The notes under the pieces are model-generated. The model saw only the letters and a list, made by a program, of their open reading frames with translations. It did not search any database and had not been told where the DNA came from. From NCBI GenBank assembly GCA_963731125.1, contig CAVSVP010000031.1, positions 1 to 64,000 of the forward strand: a DNA stretch of 64,000 nucleotides, given 5' to 3'. Of the stretch, positions 33,298 through 42,567 are shown piece by piece. This stretch comes from CAVSVP01 sp963731125. GTDB taxonomy: Bacteria > Pseudomonadota > Gammaproteobacteria > Competibacterales > Competibacteraceae. Each line of letters opens with the position of its first letter. Positions within the stretch are counted from its first letter, which is position 1. The position numbers and the translations under genes are program-made.

Positions 33298-34638
33298 TCA
33301 GTTACCGAAAAACAGCGAGGGTAGCCAAGTCACTGTGTCAGGGAAAGCAATAATGATACCGAGTCCCAGCAACTGCAGGATCACAAAAGGTAAAATACCG
33401 CGATAAATATCTCCCATAGTGTACGCTGGTGGTGCCACCCCTTTAAAGTAAAAGAGTGCATAGCCGAAGGGCGGGGTAAGGAATGAAGTTTGTAGGTTAA
33501 TGCAGACCAGCATGGCAAACCACAGGGGATTAAAATCCAGATCTAGGGCAATGGGCGTGAAAATGGGTACCACGACCAGCAGAATCGCCGCCCAGTCGAT
33601 AAACATTCCCAGCAGAAATACGACGCCCATCATTATGATTAAGATGACGTACTCGCTGACATCCATTCCCAGCAATGCGTCAGCCACTACGTCGCCGCCG
33701 CCCATGCTGAGGAAAGCCACGCTGAACAGTTTACCGCCGATAAATAACAGCATGATCATGGCAGTGGTGCGCGCTGTGGCCAGAGACGCTTGAACAATAA
33801 CGTCCCAAGTCAGTTTCTTGCCGATGAGTGCCAGCACCAATGCACCTATCCCGCCTAACGCGGCCGCTTCTGTGGGGGTGGCAACACCGGCGAGAATGGT
33901 CCCCATGACAATAAGAATCAGACTGAAGGGGGGGACAAAACTCTTCAGAATCATAAACCATTTTTGCCCGGCGCTGTAGGTGTCCTCAGCCGCTGGAATG
34001 GGAGGGCCGAGTTTTGGGTTGACGGCGCAGAGCGTTCCTACATAAAGCAAATAAAGTCCCGAGAGAATCAATCCGGGGAAAATGGCGCCGGCGAACAGAT
34101 TGCCCACCGAGGTTTCCTTTAAGCCCGTTAAACCTCCGTATACCACCAGCATGATACTGGGCGGGATAAGGATACCGAGCGTTCCAGAAGAGCAGATGAT
34201 GCCCGCACCAAGTCCCCGGTGATAGCCGCGGCGCAATAAGGCTGGCCCTGCCATCAGCCCCATGGCCACCACGGAGGCGCCGATGATGCCCGTGGTCGCG
34301 GCAAACACCGTGCTTACCACGATCACGGCAAGACCTAGGCCGCCCCGAACTTTGCCGAGTGAAATATACAGTGCATCGAAAAGCCCTTCAGAAACCTTAG
34401 AGCGATCCAGGATCTGGGCCATAAAAATGAAAAGGGGAACCGCCACCAATGTATAATTTAGAAAAATCCCCCACGCGTTATTGACAAACAGGTCCAGCAG
34501 GGCGGGAACATTAAAACCGTTATCGATCAGGCCAAATAAAGTGGCGACGGCGGCCAGCGTGATCGCCAGGGGATGGCCTAGGGCAATGCAAATCACCAGG
34601 GTGGCGAACATCAAGACGGTTAATAACTCCGGACTCAT
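33298..34638 (-). CDS. dctM: TRAP transporter large permease subunit DctM
   Basis: This 446-residue membrane protein has about 12 hydrophobic segments and is the ion-coupled channel subunit of a tripartite periplasmic transporter. Typical sequence: IALGHPLAITLAAVATLFGL at the start, GIICSSGTLGILIPPSIMLV (family signature, about 150-170), and ATPTEAAALGGIGALVLALI near 255. The start overlaps the dctQ stop by 4 bp. The substrate is set by DctP, upstream in the same operon. Confidence 0.93.
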   Translation of the reverse strand: MSPELLTVLMFATLVICIALGHPLAITLAAVATLFGLIDNGFNVPALLDLFVNNAWGIFLNYTLVAVPLFIFMAQILDRSKVSEGLFDALYISLGKVRGGLGLAVIVVSTVFAATTGIIGASVVAMGLMAGPALLRRGYHRGLGAGIICSSGTLGILIPPSIMLVVYGGLTGLKETSVGNLFAGAIFPGLILSGLYLLYVGTLCAVNPKLGPPIPAAEDTYSAGQKWFMILKSFVPPFSLILIVMGTILAGVATPTEAAALGGIGALVLALIGKKLTWDVIVQASLATARTTAMIMLLFIGGKLFSVAFLSMGGGDVVADALLGMDVSEYVILIIMMGVVFLLGMFIDWAAILLVVVPIFTPIALDLDFNPLWFAMLVCINLQTSFLTPPFGYALFYFKGVAPPAYTMGDIYRGILPFVILQLLGLGIIIAFPDTVTWLPSLFFGN

Positions 34639-35153
34639 GATGTTGTCCCGGAAGCTTCTCTGGATTTCCTGAGAGCGTGCAAGTCCTGAATCAGTTTGGC
34701 GACCCCTTGCAGAAAGAGCAACACAAATCCGAGGGCCATCAGCGTCTTAAAGGGATAATAGGGCGGAGCCCACGAGGTAGACGCCAATTCCAGGTTGGCC
34801 CACGAGGTGCCGGCGTAGATCACGGACCAAATGGAGAGCAGACCGACGGTGGGAATAAAAAATACCAGATTGACGGCGATACGCAGGAGGGTGCGGGGCT
34901 GTTTCGGTAACCTTGCCTCGAAGATGTCGATAGCCACATGCCCGTTATGTTGATGGGTATAAGCCAGGGCCAGCATAAAATGCATCCCATATAACAGGGT
35001 GGTTGCCTCAAAGGCCCAGATCGTGGGGGCCCTGAACAGATAACGCATGACTACCTCGTAGGTCACTACGACTAGCAGCGGAAGGATCAGAAAAGCGCTA
35101 TAGTAACCAATGGTTTCGGTTAGCGCGTCAATAGTCCGGCCCACTTTCATCAT
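34635..35153 (-). CDS. dctQ: TRAP transporter small permease subunit DctQ
   Basis: This 172-residue protein has four membrane helices: SAFLILPLLVVVTYEVVMRY, TTLLYGMHFMLALAYTH, VNLVFFIPTVGLLSIWSVIY, and LMALGFVLLFLQGVAKLI. It carries the DctQ motif GHVAIDIFEARLPKQ after helix 2. It sits between dctP and dctM, the usual order, with overlap to dctM that suggests translational coupling. Confidence 0.92.
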   Translation of the reverse strand: MMKVGRTIDALTETIGYYSAFLILPLLVVVTYEVVMRYLFRAPTIWAFEATTLLYGMHFMLALAYTHQHNGHVAIDIFEARLPKQPRTLLRIAVNLVFFIPTVGLLSIWSVIYAGTSWANLELASTSWAPPYYPFKTLMALGFVLLFLQGVAKLIQDLHALRKSREASGTTS

Positions 35154-35239
35154 GAGTGATAGCTCCTTATTGTTGCGTTAGTCTTCCTGAAGAATAAGGA
35201 TGGCGAAGGTACTGAACGAACCTTCGCCGGGTGTTGAAT

Positions 35240-36403
35240 TTATTGAGTGCGTTTGCCTGCGATGTATGCGTCGAGAGGCCAAGGAACTACGCCACTGCGG
35301 ATTTCCCGCCACTCCGCAAAATCGTTCTTAAATTGATCTTGGGAGTCCAATACTTTTTTGACATCGGGATATTTCGCCTTAAGACCTTCTAAGTAATCAC
35401 GGGTCCTTTCGGCGAAGGAGGTGATGGTTTCGTCGTCCATGCGCACAAATTCGACATTTTCTTTAAAGAGACGGATAGCCTCGATATTAAGGTTTTCCTG
35501 CCAGGCATTAGACCAGAGTTGAGTCTCCTTGGCGGCGGTTTTGACAATCCATTTAAGATCGTCGGGAAGTTTATTCCAGGAATCCATATTGATAAACAGG
35601 GCGCACTGCACAGAGGGTTGGTGTACGCCAGGCTCAATGACATATTTCGTAATCTCGTCAAAACCCATGGGATAATTCATGGCAGGGGAGCTGAACTCGG
35701 CTGCGTCGATCACACCGCGTTCTAGGGCTAGGTACACCTCGCCGCCGGGTAACGGCGACACGCTGGCGCCAAGGTTATTCATAATATCCATATACCAGCC
35801 CGGCGTACGCACCCGCAAGCCCTTAAAGTCGGTCATTTTGGTGGCTTTCTTATTGGAGAAAAGCCCCATTTCCTGGCCGGCGTTGCCACCGGGAAGAGCA
35901 TAGAGGTTATAGCGGCCATATAACTCCTGCATCATTTCCAGGCCGCCCCGTTCGTAAAGCCAGATGTTGTAGCCTTCATAATCCAGGCCGAAGGGAACCG
36001 AAGCGAAAGCCACGAAAGCCTCGTTTTTTCCCTTCCAATAACCGGGCCAGTCATGGCCAATGTCAGCCGAGCCTTTACTAACGGCGTCAAAACTTTCAAA
36101 TGCGCCCACCAGTTCTCCGGCTGAAAACAACTTGATATCGAGTCGCCCGCCCGAGGCAAGTTTGACCGTATCGGCGAAGTGCTGGGCGATATCATAGAAC
36201 AGTAGTCCCTGGGACCAGGGCATTACCATTTTCCAATTGATCTTTTCATCAGACGTCTTAATACGCCGCAGCTCTCTTTTTACCTCGTCATGGCGTTTAT
36301 CGACACCGAATTTCTCCCGTTGCGCAGCCGGGGACTGAGACGCCATGACGATGGTTACTAATAGTGTGATTAGTAGACCCAGCGAGTGTTTTAAGCTTTT
36401 CAT
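35240..36403 (-). CDS. dctP: TRAP transporter periplasmic solute-binding protein DctP
   Basis: The precursor begins MKSLKHSLGLLITLLVTIVM and ends its signal peptide near SQSPAAQ. The mature protein shows the DctP fold: INWKMVMPWSQGLLFYDIAQ, GADI-type segment GSADIGHDWPGYW, and GLRVRTPGWYMDIMNNLGAS containing the Arg that usually binds the carboxylate. ATG 36403 is chosen for its GGAGGAG ribosome binding site. The size (387 aa) and the GRDIG-like lateral motifs resemble 2-oxoacid or lactate-binding TRAP proteins. Given the nearby lactate and pyruvate genes, a monocarboxylate substrate is plausible but unproven. Confidence 0.9.
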   Translation of the reverse strand: MKSLKHSLGLLITLLVTIVMASQSPAAQREKFGVDKRHDEVKRELRRIKTSDEKINWKMVMPWSQGLLFYDIAQHFADTVKLASGGRLDIKLFSAGELVGAFESFDAVSKGSADIGHDWPGYWKGKNEAFVAFASVPFGLDYEGYNIWLYERGGLEMMQELYGRYNLYALPGGNAGQEMGLFSNKKATKMTDFKGLRVRTPGWYMDIMNNLGASVSPLPGGEVYLALERGVIDAAEFSSPAMNYPMGFDEITKYVIEPGVHQPSVQCALFINMDSWNKLPDDLKWIVKTAAKETQLWSNAWQENLNIEAIRLFKENVEFVRMDDETITSFAERTRDYLEGLKAKYPDVKKVLDSQDQFKNDFAEWREIRSGVVPWPLDAYIAGKRTQ

Positions 36404-37001
36404 GTTAAAGTTTCTCCTCCACTCAATATTCAGTATCATCAGTTTGACCGCTGACCCCAACAAGCTTAGGTGTTTCGTCAATAGAGATTGTGAACTGTTG
36501 TCAATTTTATATCACTCAATCAGTTACTTAACTGCATCTTAGTCAACCATGGCAGCAATGCGCTTTAAGAACCAGTCGGATGCAGGTAGGGTTGGTATTA
36601 ATGAAGCGTTTTGCAGGATTGGAAGACTACCGAATTAACGTCTATAGTTAAAACAATTCAAAATATGAAAGCAGCTTTAACAGAAACTGTAAGTTCCTGG
36701 CAAGACTGTTTCTAACAAATCCGCAGACTGAAGACTAATGAGTTAGGCAGGACCGGATGACGAGGTGATCGATTTTCCCATGCTTTTTGTCCACACTCGC
36801 TAAGGGGAGCGGCGGCAGATAGACTTTAACAACCAAAATTTTATCAACGACAGTACTCGTTCTACTCGATAATCGTATCGGCGAATGCTCTTAGCCGAAT
36901 TTCACTTGCTACCCGTGTTAAACACTTCTCCATCGTGACAACGAACGGTCAGGATTTTTAACGACCCATGCCCGATGGCGGGTAATTATGAGGAGAGCTT
37001 A
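36404..37001. other. Intergenic region with no recognised feature
   Basis: The 598 bp between dctP and the oxidoreductase operon hold both divergent promoters by necessity, but I see no convincing sigma-70 or sigma-54 motif, hairpin or coding frame here. Confidence 0.5.
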
Positions 37002-37577
37002 ATGTTTCAAATACGCATTCACGGTCGTGGCGGTCAGGGAGTCGTTTCGGCATCCGAAATGATGTCGGTGGCCGCTTTCTACAATAACCGGTATTCCATG
37101 TCATTTCCCAGTTTTGGATCGGAACGGATGGGCGCTCCGGTCATGGCCTTTGTGCGCATCGACGATAAGGAGATCGAACTACGCGAGCCGGTGCTGGATC
37201 CGGACTTATTGATTATCCAAGATCCAACATTATTTCAGGCCATCGATGTGTTTTCGGGCCTCAAGCCGGATGGCTATGTGCTCATTAACAGCCGTAAAAA
37301 TGCGGAGGAACTGGGTGTTGAGGAGGTTATCAAGCATTTGCCGGACGGGCACGTGGTCAACGTCCCAGCCACAGAACTGGCGCTGAAACATCTTAAACGG
37401 TCTACGCCCAATACCGTGCTGATGGGTGCTTTTACCGCCATACGGGAGGATCTCTTCACGATAGAGTCGGTGGAAAAGGCCATCATGGAGATCTTTCCCG
37501 GCAAGGTGGGCGAAATGAATGTCACTGCGGCTAAGGCGGCTTATGAAACGGCCAAAGCCCGCTTGCAAACCCATTAA
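37002..37577 (+). CDS. porG: 2-oxoacid:acceptor oxidoreductase, gamma subunit
   Basis: The 191 residues begin MFQIRIHGRGGQGVVSASEM, the gamma-subunit signature (HGRGGQG). SFPSFGSERMGAPVMAFVRI and VLMGAFTAI follow. ATG 37002 has GAGGAGAG before it. In pyruvate/2-oxoglutarate ferredoxin oxidoreductases this subunit contributes CoA binding. It is first in an operon with alpha, beta and a flavoprotein-ferredoxin fusion. Confidence 0.92.
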   Translation: MFQIRIHGRGGQGVVSASEMMSVAAFYNNRYSMSFPSFGSERMGAPVMAFVRIDDKEIELREPVLDPDLLIIQDPTLFQAIDVFSGLKPDGYVLINSRKNAEELGVEEVIKHLPDGHVVNVPATELALKHLKRSTPNTVLMGAFTAIREDLFTIESVEKAIMEIFPGKVGEMNVTAAKAAYETAKARLQTH

Positions 37578-37598
37578 TCAGATCGGGAGATAAGCTTT

Positions 37599-38855
37599 AT
37601 GTTACGACAAATTGATGGCTCTTTTGCAGTGGCCGAGGCGGTTGCCCTCTGTCGGCCGGAGGTGATATCTTGTTATCCCATCACGCCCCAGACTCACATC
37701 GTGGAGCATCTCGGTGAATTGGTGAAGGCGGGCGAGATAAAGAATTGTGAGTTTCTTAACGTCGAGTCCGAATTTGGGGCCATGAGCGTGTGCATTGGCT
37801 CCTCAGCCACGGGTGCCCGCACCTATACGGCGACCGCCAGCCAGGGTCTGCTCTTTATGATGGAAGCGGTGTATAACGCTTCGGGCATGGGGTTACCCAT
37901 CGTTATGACGCTGGGTAACCGGGCTATCGGTGCACCGATCAACATTTGGAACGATCACACCGATGCCATGTCCGCTCGCGATGCCGGCTGGATTCAGCTG
38001 TTCGTCGAAAGTAATCAGGAGGCCGTGGACGTTCATATTCAAGCCTTTAAGCTGGCTGAGACCCTGAGTCTGCCGGTCATGGTGTGTATGGATGGTTTTA
38101 TTCTGACGCATGCCTATACCCGTATCGATATGCCAAGTCAGGAGCAGGTAGACCAGTTTCTGCCGTCGTTTCAGCCGCGCCAGCTGCTGGATCCCAATGA
38201 TCCGGTGTCCATGGGAGCCATGGTGGGTCCCGAAGCCTTTACCGAAGTGCGCTATCTCGCTCATTACAAACAGTTGGAAGCGTTGGAGCTGATTCCTCAG
38301 TTCGCTGGCGAATATGATGCTATCGTCGGGCGTGATTCGGGAGGTCTGTTGAAATCCCACGATGCCGAGGGAGCAGAGACTATCGTAGTCACCATGGGTT
38401 CCGTGATCGGTACGATGAAGGAAGTGCTAAACCCGATGCGTGCCGAGGGTGTGTCCATTGGCGCCGTCACCATTCGTTCTTTCCGGCCATTTCCTAAAGA
38501 TCAGTTGCGCGCCGTGTTGCAGAACGCCAAGCGAGTGATTGTTTTTGAGAAAGATTTGGCGGTGGGTTTGGGCGGTATATTGTCCAGTAACGTGCGCTGG
38601 GCATTGCGCGGGTTGACGACACCGGTTTATTCGGTAATCGGTGGGCTGGGTGGACGTCCTATTATCCGGCCATCCCTGCGGCGGTTATTCGAAATGGGCA
38701 TTCAGGATCAGCTGGAGGATACGCATTTTCTGGATCTCAATATGGATTTGGTCAAGCGACAACTGGAGCGGGAGCGTGCCCGGCAGGGTTCAGGTTCCGC
38801 TGCGGAAAACATTGTACGCGATATTGGTGCCGTCCGGGCTGCAAAAACCGCTTAG
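37599..38855 (+). CDS. porA: Pyruvate:ferredoxin oxidoreductase-type alpha subunit
   Basis: This 418-residue alpha chain binds the pyrophosphate-side substrate region. Motifs: DGSFAVAEAVALCRPEVISC followed by YPITPQTHIVEHL, VESEFGAMSVCIGSSATGAR, and TATASQGLLFM. The C-terminal domain has VFEKDLAVGLGGIL and VIGGLGGRPI. It is more like pyruvate (PorA) than 2-oxoglutarate (KorA) subunits in length and in the YPITPQT motif, but the substrate is an inference. The reaction is 2-oxoacid + CoA to acyl-CoA + CO2 with ferredoxin reduction, reversible as a carboxylation. The gene follows porG by 21 bp. Confidence 0.9.
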   Translation: MLRQIDGSFAVAEAVALCRPEVISCYPITPQTHIVEHLGELVKAGEIKNCEFLNVESEFGAMSVCIGSSATGARTYTATASQGLLFMMEAVYNASGMGLPIVMTLGNRAIGAPINIWNDHTDAMSARDAGWIQLFVESNQEAVDVHIQAFKLAETLSLPVMVCMDGFILTHAYTRIDMPSQEQVDQFLPSFQPRQLLDPNDPVSMGAMVGPEAFTEVRYLAHYKQLEALELIPQFAGEYDAIVGRDSGGLLKSHDAEGAETIVVTMGSVIGTMKEVLNPMRAEGVSIGAVTIRSFRPFPKDQLRAVLQNAKRVIVFEKDLAVGLGGILSSNVRWALRGLTTPVYSVIGGLGGRPIIRPSLRRLFEMGIQDQLEDTHFLDLNMDLVKRQLERERARQGSGSAAENIVRDIGAVRAAKTA

Positions 38856-38867
38856 GAGAAGTCTATC

Positions 38868-39866
38868 ATGCCTGATGTTCGTGAAAGTTTTCAAAGAGTC
38901 AGATTTTATCAAACCGGTACTCTTACCGTCGGTAACCGGCTATTAGACGAGACCCATCGCAGTGTCCAGGCCACCACGGAACGGGCTAATGCCATCACGT
39001 CCGGCCATCGTGCCTGCCAGGGCTGCGGTGAGGCTCTCGGTGCCCGTTACGCAGTGGATGCCGCGTTACGTGCCGCCAACAATCAGCTGGTGGCCGCCAA
39101 TGCCACCGGCTGTCTGGAAGTGTTCACCACGCCTTATCCCGAGACCGCCTGGCAACTGCCCTGGGTGCATTCGTTGTTTGGCAATGCACCTGCGGTTGCA
39201 TCCGGTATCGCTGCGGCCCTTAGGGCGAAGGGCCGTACGGATGTGCGGGTGCTGGCCCAGGGTGGCGACGGCGGCACCACCGATATCGGCATGGGGTGCC
39301 TGTCCGGTATGTTTGATCGCAATGACGATGTGCTGTATGTCTGCTATAACAACCAGGCTTATATGAATACCGGCGTGCAGCGTTCCAGCCAGACCCCGGG
39401 AGCGGCACGCACGGCGACGACAATGCCGGTGGGCAAGGAGCCCGGCAGTCCGTTCGGGACCGGCAAATCGGTTCCGGCCATCGCTATGGCGCATGAGATT
39501 CCTTATGTGGCGACTGCCTCCATTCATGACCTCCACGACCTGGAGTATAAGATCCAAAAGGCCATGACCTTCCATGGTTCGCGCTATGTGGAAGTGTTTG
39601 TTACTTGTCCCCTGGGTTGGGGGTCAAGGCCCGGCGATACGCTGAAAGTGGCGCGCTTGGCGGTAGAAACCGGTTTGTATCCTCTGTTTGAAGCCGAATA
39701 TGGCGAGATCACGGGAGTCACCAAGATTCGGCGGCGCCGGTCCGTAGATGACTACCTGAAGATTCAGCGCCGTTTCGCTCACGTGTTCAAACGGGGTAAT
39801 GAGTGGGAGCTGGAAAAGATTCAAGCGACTGCCGATAAGAACATCCGCAAATACGGCCTTATCTAA
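38868..39866 (+). CDS. porB: Pyruvate:ferredoxin oxidoreductase-type beta subunit
   Basis: This 332-residue TPP-binding beta chain contains CQGCGEALGARYAVDAAL (first Cys pair of the proximal [4Fe-4S] cluster; further Cys at ATGCLEVFTT and VTCPLGWG). The TPP motif is GGDGGTTDIGMGCLSGMF, ending in DVLYVCYNNQAYMNTG. It begins 12 bp after porA with GGAGAAG before ATG 38868. Enzymes of this class are oxygen-sensitive in many organisms, so its place in an apparently respiratory genome is notable. Confidence 0.92.
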   Translation: MPDVRESFQRVRFYQTGTLTVGNRLLDETHRSVQATTERANAITSGHRACQGCGEALGARYAVDAALRAANNQLVAANATGCLEVFTTPYPETAWQLPWVHSLFGNAPAVASGIAAALRAKGRTDVRVLAQGGDGGTTDIGMGCLSGMFDRNDDVLYVCYNNQAYMNTGVQRSSQTPGAARTATTMPVGKEPGSPFGTGKSVPAIAMAHEIPYVATASIHDLHDLEYKIQKAMTFHGSRYVEVFVTCPLGWGSRPGDTLKVARLAVETGLYPLFEAEYGEITGVTKIRRRRSVDDYLKIQRRFAHVFKRGNEWELEKIQATADKNIRKYGLI

Positions 39867-39882
39867 AGGAGGATTTTGCCTC

Positions 39883-41511
39883 ATGCAGCAACAGAAACCC
39901 TTTGCCGTCACCCTCGATCCGGCCACCAGTCTGATTAACCACACGGGCTCCTGGCGGACTGAACGCCCGGTTTATGTCAGCCGGCTGCCGCCTTGCAACC
40001 ATGCCTGTCCCGCCGGTGAGAATATCCAGGCATGGCTGGCCCTGACCGAGGAAGGCAAATACGAGGAGGCCTGGCGGCAGATTATGGATGACAATCCGTT
40101 TCCTGCGGTCATGGGCCGGGCTTGTTATCACCCCTGTGAATCGGCGTGTAACCGTCAACACCTGGATGAGCCCGTGGGTATTAACTCCGTGGAGCGCTTT
40201 CTGGGTGACCAAGCCTTAACGTATGGATGGCAGATGGAGCCGGGTACGCCTACCGGTAAGCGGGTGATGATTATCGGCGCCGGTCCCGGTGGTTTAGCCT
40301 GTGCCTACCATCTCCGTCGCTTTGGCCATGAAGTGACCGTTTACGAAGCCTCTCCCAAAGCCGGCGGCATGATCCGCTATGGTATTCCCAAATACCGTAT
40401 GCCGCGGGAGAAACTGACGGCTGAAATTTCCCGCATTGAGGCCATGGGGGTCGAAGTCAAGTGCAATACCGCCATTGACGATGTGTTGGCCATTAAGCAG
40501 GAAGGCAATTTCGATGCTGTCTTTCTGGCCGTTGGAGCCCAGCTGCCACGGCGTATCGACATTCCTGCAGAGGGAGATACGCTATTGCTGGATGCCTTGG
40601 ACGTCCTGCGTGATGCTGAACTGGATAATCCAACCCGGCTAAAGGGCCGGGTAGCGGTTTACGGTGGCGGCAATACGGCAATGGACGTAGCCCGTAGCGC
40701 CATTCGTTTAGGTGCTCGCAAGGCGACCGTGGTCGTCTTTGAAGCCCGGGAGCACATGCCGGCTCACAAGTTTGAGGTGCAGGAAGCCCTTGAGGAAGGT
40801 GCGGAATTGCAATGTCTGCGCGCTATCCAAAAGATTGAGGGCAACAAGATCGTGCTGGAAAAGATGACGGCTACCAACGAGCGCTGGCCGCGGCCCACGG
40901 GGGAACTCGAAACTATCGAGGCGGATGTGGTCGTGCAAGCCGTCGGGCAAAACATCGCTCTGGATTTTCTCCAAAAAATTCCCGGCCTAGAAATTAAGGA
41001 CGGTGTTATCCAAATCGATGACGGGATGCGTACTGGCGCCGAGGGCATCTTTGCCGGTGGTGATATGGTGCCCTCGATTCGTACGATTACCACTTCTATT
41101 GGGCATGGTAAACGCGCAGCACGCTATATCAACGCCTATCTCCAGGGCACAACCTACAAACCACGGGAAAGACAGGAGCTGGCTAAGTTAGAGTATATAG
41201 AGCCCTGGTACTATTCGGATGCACCGCGCAGCCATCGACCCCGCCTCGACGTGGTTCGGCGTACCACCGGCTTTGCGGAAATCGTCGGAAATTTGGACGA
41301 GGAAACCGCTGCTTACGAAGCCCGCCGCTGTATGTCCTGCGGTAACTGCTTCGAGTGCGATAACTGCTATGGAGTTTGTCCAGATAATGCCATCACTAAG
41401 CTAGGGCCGGGCAAAGGCTTTGAGTTTAAGTATGACTATTGCAAGGGCTGCTCGCTATGTGAGACCGAGTGTCCCTGCGGCGCCATTATGATGATTCCTG
41501 AGGAAATGTAG
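39883..41511 (+). CDS. GltD-like NAD(P)H flavoprotein fused to a 2x[4Fe-4S] ferredoxin (PorD-like)
   Basis: The 542 residues show three parts. The N-terminal Cys-rich glutamate-synthase-beta-type domain (CNHACPAGENIQAWL, then CYHPCESACNRQ) comes first. It is followed by FAD and NAD(P) Rossmann folds (VMIIGAGPGGLACAYHL near 128; VAVYGGGNTAMDVARSAI near 262). The C-terminal ferredoxin has two clusters (CMSCGNCFECDNCYGVCPDN and CKGCSLCETECPCGAIMM), like the delta subunit of ferredoxin oxidoreductases. The strong site AAAGGAGG precedes ATG 39883. It probably links the PorGAB reaction to NAD(P)H, replacing a separate delta subunit and ferredoxin:NAD(P) reductase. Confidence 0.9.
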   Translation: MQQQKPFAVTLDPATSLINHTGSWRTERPVYVSRLPPCNHACPAGENIQAWLALTEEGKYEEAWRQIMDDNPFPAVMGRACYHPCESACNRQHLDEPVGINSVERFLGDQALTYGWQMEPGTPTGKRVMIIGAGPGGLACAYHLRRFGHEVTVYEASPKAGGMIRYGIPKYRMPREKLTAEISRIEAMGVEVKCNTAIDDVLAIKQEGNFDAVFLAVGAQLPRRIDIPAEGDTLLLDALDVLRDAELDNPTRLKGRVAVYGGGNTAMDVARSAIRLGARKATVVVFEAREHMPAHKFEVQEALEEGAELQCLRAIQKIEGNKIVLEKMTATNERWPRPTGELETIEADVVVQAVGQNIALDFLQKIPGLEIKDGVIQIDDGMRTGAEGIFAGGDMVPSIRTITTSIGHGKRAARYINAYLQGTTYKPRERQELAKLEYIEPWYYSDAPRSHRPRLDVVRRTTGFAEIVGNLDEETAAYEARRCMSCGNCFECDNCYGVCPDNAITKLGPGKGFEFKYDYCKGCSLCETECPCGAIMMIPEEM

Positions 41512-41535
41512 TCAGCCGCTGCTGTTAGCAGAAGG

Positions 41536-41566
41536 ACCGGCCTCGTCCACGACGGGGCCGGTATTT
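41536..41566 (+). terminator. Intrinsic terminator after the por operon
   Basis: ACCGGCCTCGTC and GACGGGGCCGGT pair along 12 bases (one G-T) around a CAC loop, followed by ATTTT. Confidence 0.8.
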
Positions 41567-41677
41567 TGGAACGATGATTGGCTTTAAAAGTGCCTAATTC
41601 GCGGGAGTAGGCGGATTTTCGCGCTGTAAGAATAATCTTTAGCTGTTGCGGGATGGTGTTATTGATGCGGCAATTGT

Positions 41678-42205
41678 TTAAGTCGTCGCAGATTCGGTTC
41701 CCGCCGACTTGAGCATGGCGCAAACTTCTCTGAAGACATCGCTTAAGCGTAGAATACCGATAATTTCGCCGGCGCGAGTCACGAGTAAGGAGAGATGTTT
41801 ACCCCCCAATAGCTGACTGACGGCGTGATCGAGAGAAGCCTCTTCGTCGATGCGCTCTCCTTGCTCGGGAAGGCGGACAAGATCTCGAGCCTTTACCGTA
41901 GAAGCCTTTTCGGCCAAGTTTCTTAAGGGACTCCAGAAACCGAAGTCTGCGGCCATTGAGAGAGGATCGATGGGATGGTTATAACGCGGTTCCAGACCCT
42001 TGAACACATCCCACATGGATAGTTTACCAATGGCTTTATTATTCTTACCGATTACCATCACGGCGCGATCTCTGGGCCGTGCCGGGTCCGTCTCGGGCAG
42101 TTTCTGTGCTTTTTCCAGCGCTATTACGGCATCTAAAAGGGAGGCATCCTCGGGGACATTGGCATAATCTTCAAGGGATACCATTAATTCTTTTACAGTT
42201 TTCAT
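41678..42205 (-). CDS. CBS-domain protein, 175 aa
   Basis: Two CBS modules are visible: MKTVKELMVSLEDYANVPED...KAIGKLSMWDVFKGLEPRYN (1-75), and LVRLPEQGERIDEEASLDHA...IIGILRLSDVFREVCAMLKS (105-170). The second ATG is the start because AGGAG lies 7 bp before it; the first ATG touches the Shine-Dalgarno. CBS pairs bind adenine nucleotides and regulate other proteins. Its partner is unknown; neighbours are the por operon (convergent) and the multiheme pair (same strand). Confidence 0.85.
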   Translation of the reverse strand: MKTVKELMVSLEDYANVPEDASLLDAVIALEKAQKLPETDPARPRDRAVMVIGKNNKAIGKLSMWDVFKGLEPRYNHPIDPLSMAADFGFWSPLRNLAEKASTVKARDLVRLPEQGERIDEEASLDHAVSQLLGGKHLSLLVTRAGEIIGILRLSDVFREVCAMLKSAGTESATT

Positions 42206-42567
42206 TCGCATCTCCTTTGGGGTAATAAAGCTAGTACGTCTAGACTATGGATTGAAAATTCAATGATGGTAAATCCTAAGTATATTTGCCGTTGTTTCGT
42301 CCGCCACTTTCCCATCAGTCAGTGGGGTCGTGGATACCCCTCCATTCTAGAGTAAATCATTGCAACATAAGAGATCCAGACGGTTCCCCGTGTGGCGGAT
42401 TTCACAGGCTAAAAGTTACGGCGCACCCCGCGACTCGGTTATCGTCCATTGCCATTCCTGATCTGTGGCGCAGATTGCCGCAACGTGAACAAGTGTAGTA
42501 ACTGCACGCGTCGTTACTATCAATGCTACAGATAATTTCCTTACAGTTAATCATTTTTTAAATATCA
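42206..42567. other. Intergenic region, nothing recognised
   Basis: The 362 bp between the CBS gene and the octaheme cytochrome gene contain only short open frames without ribosome binding sites, and no clear hairpin or terminator. Confidence 0.4.
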
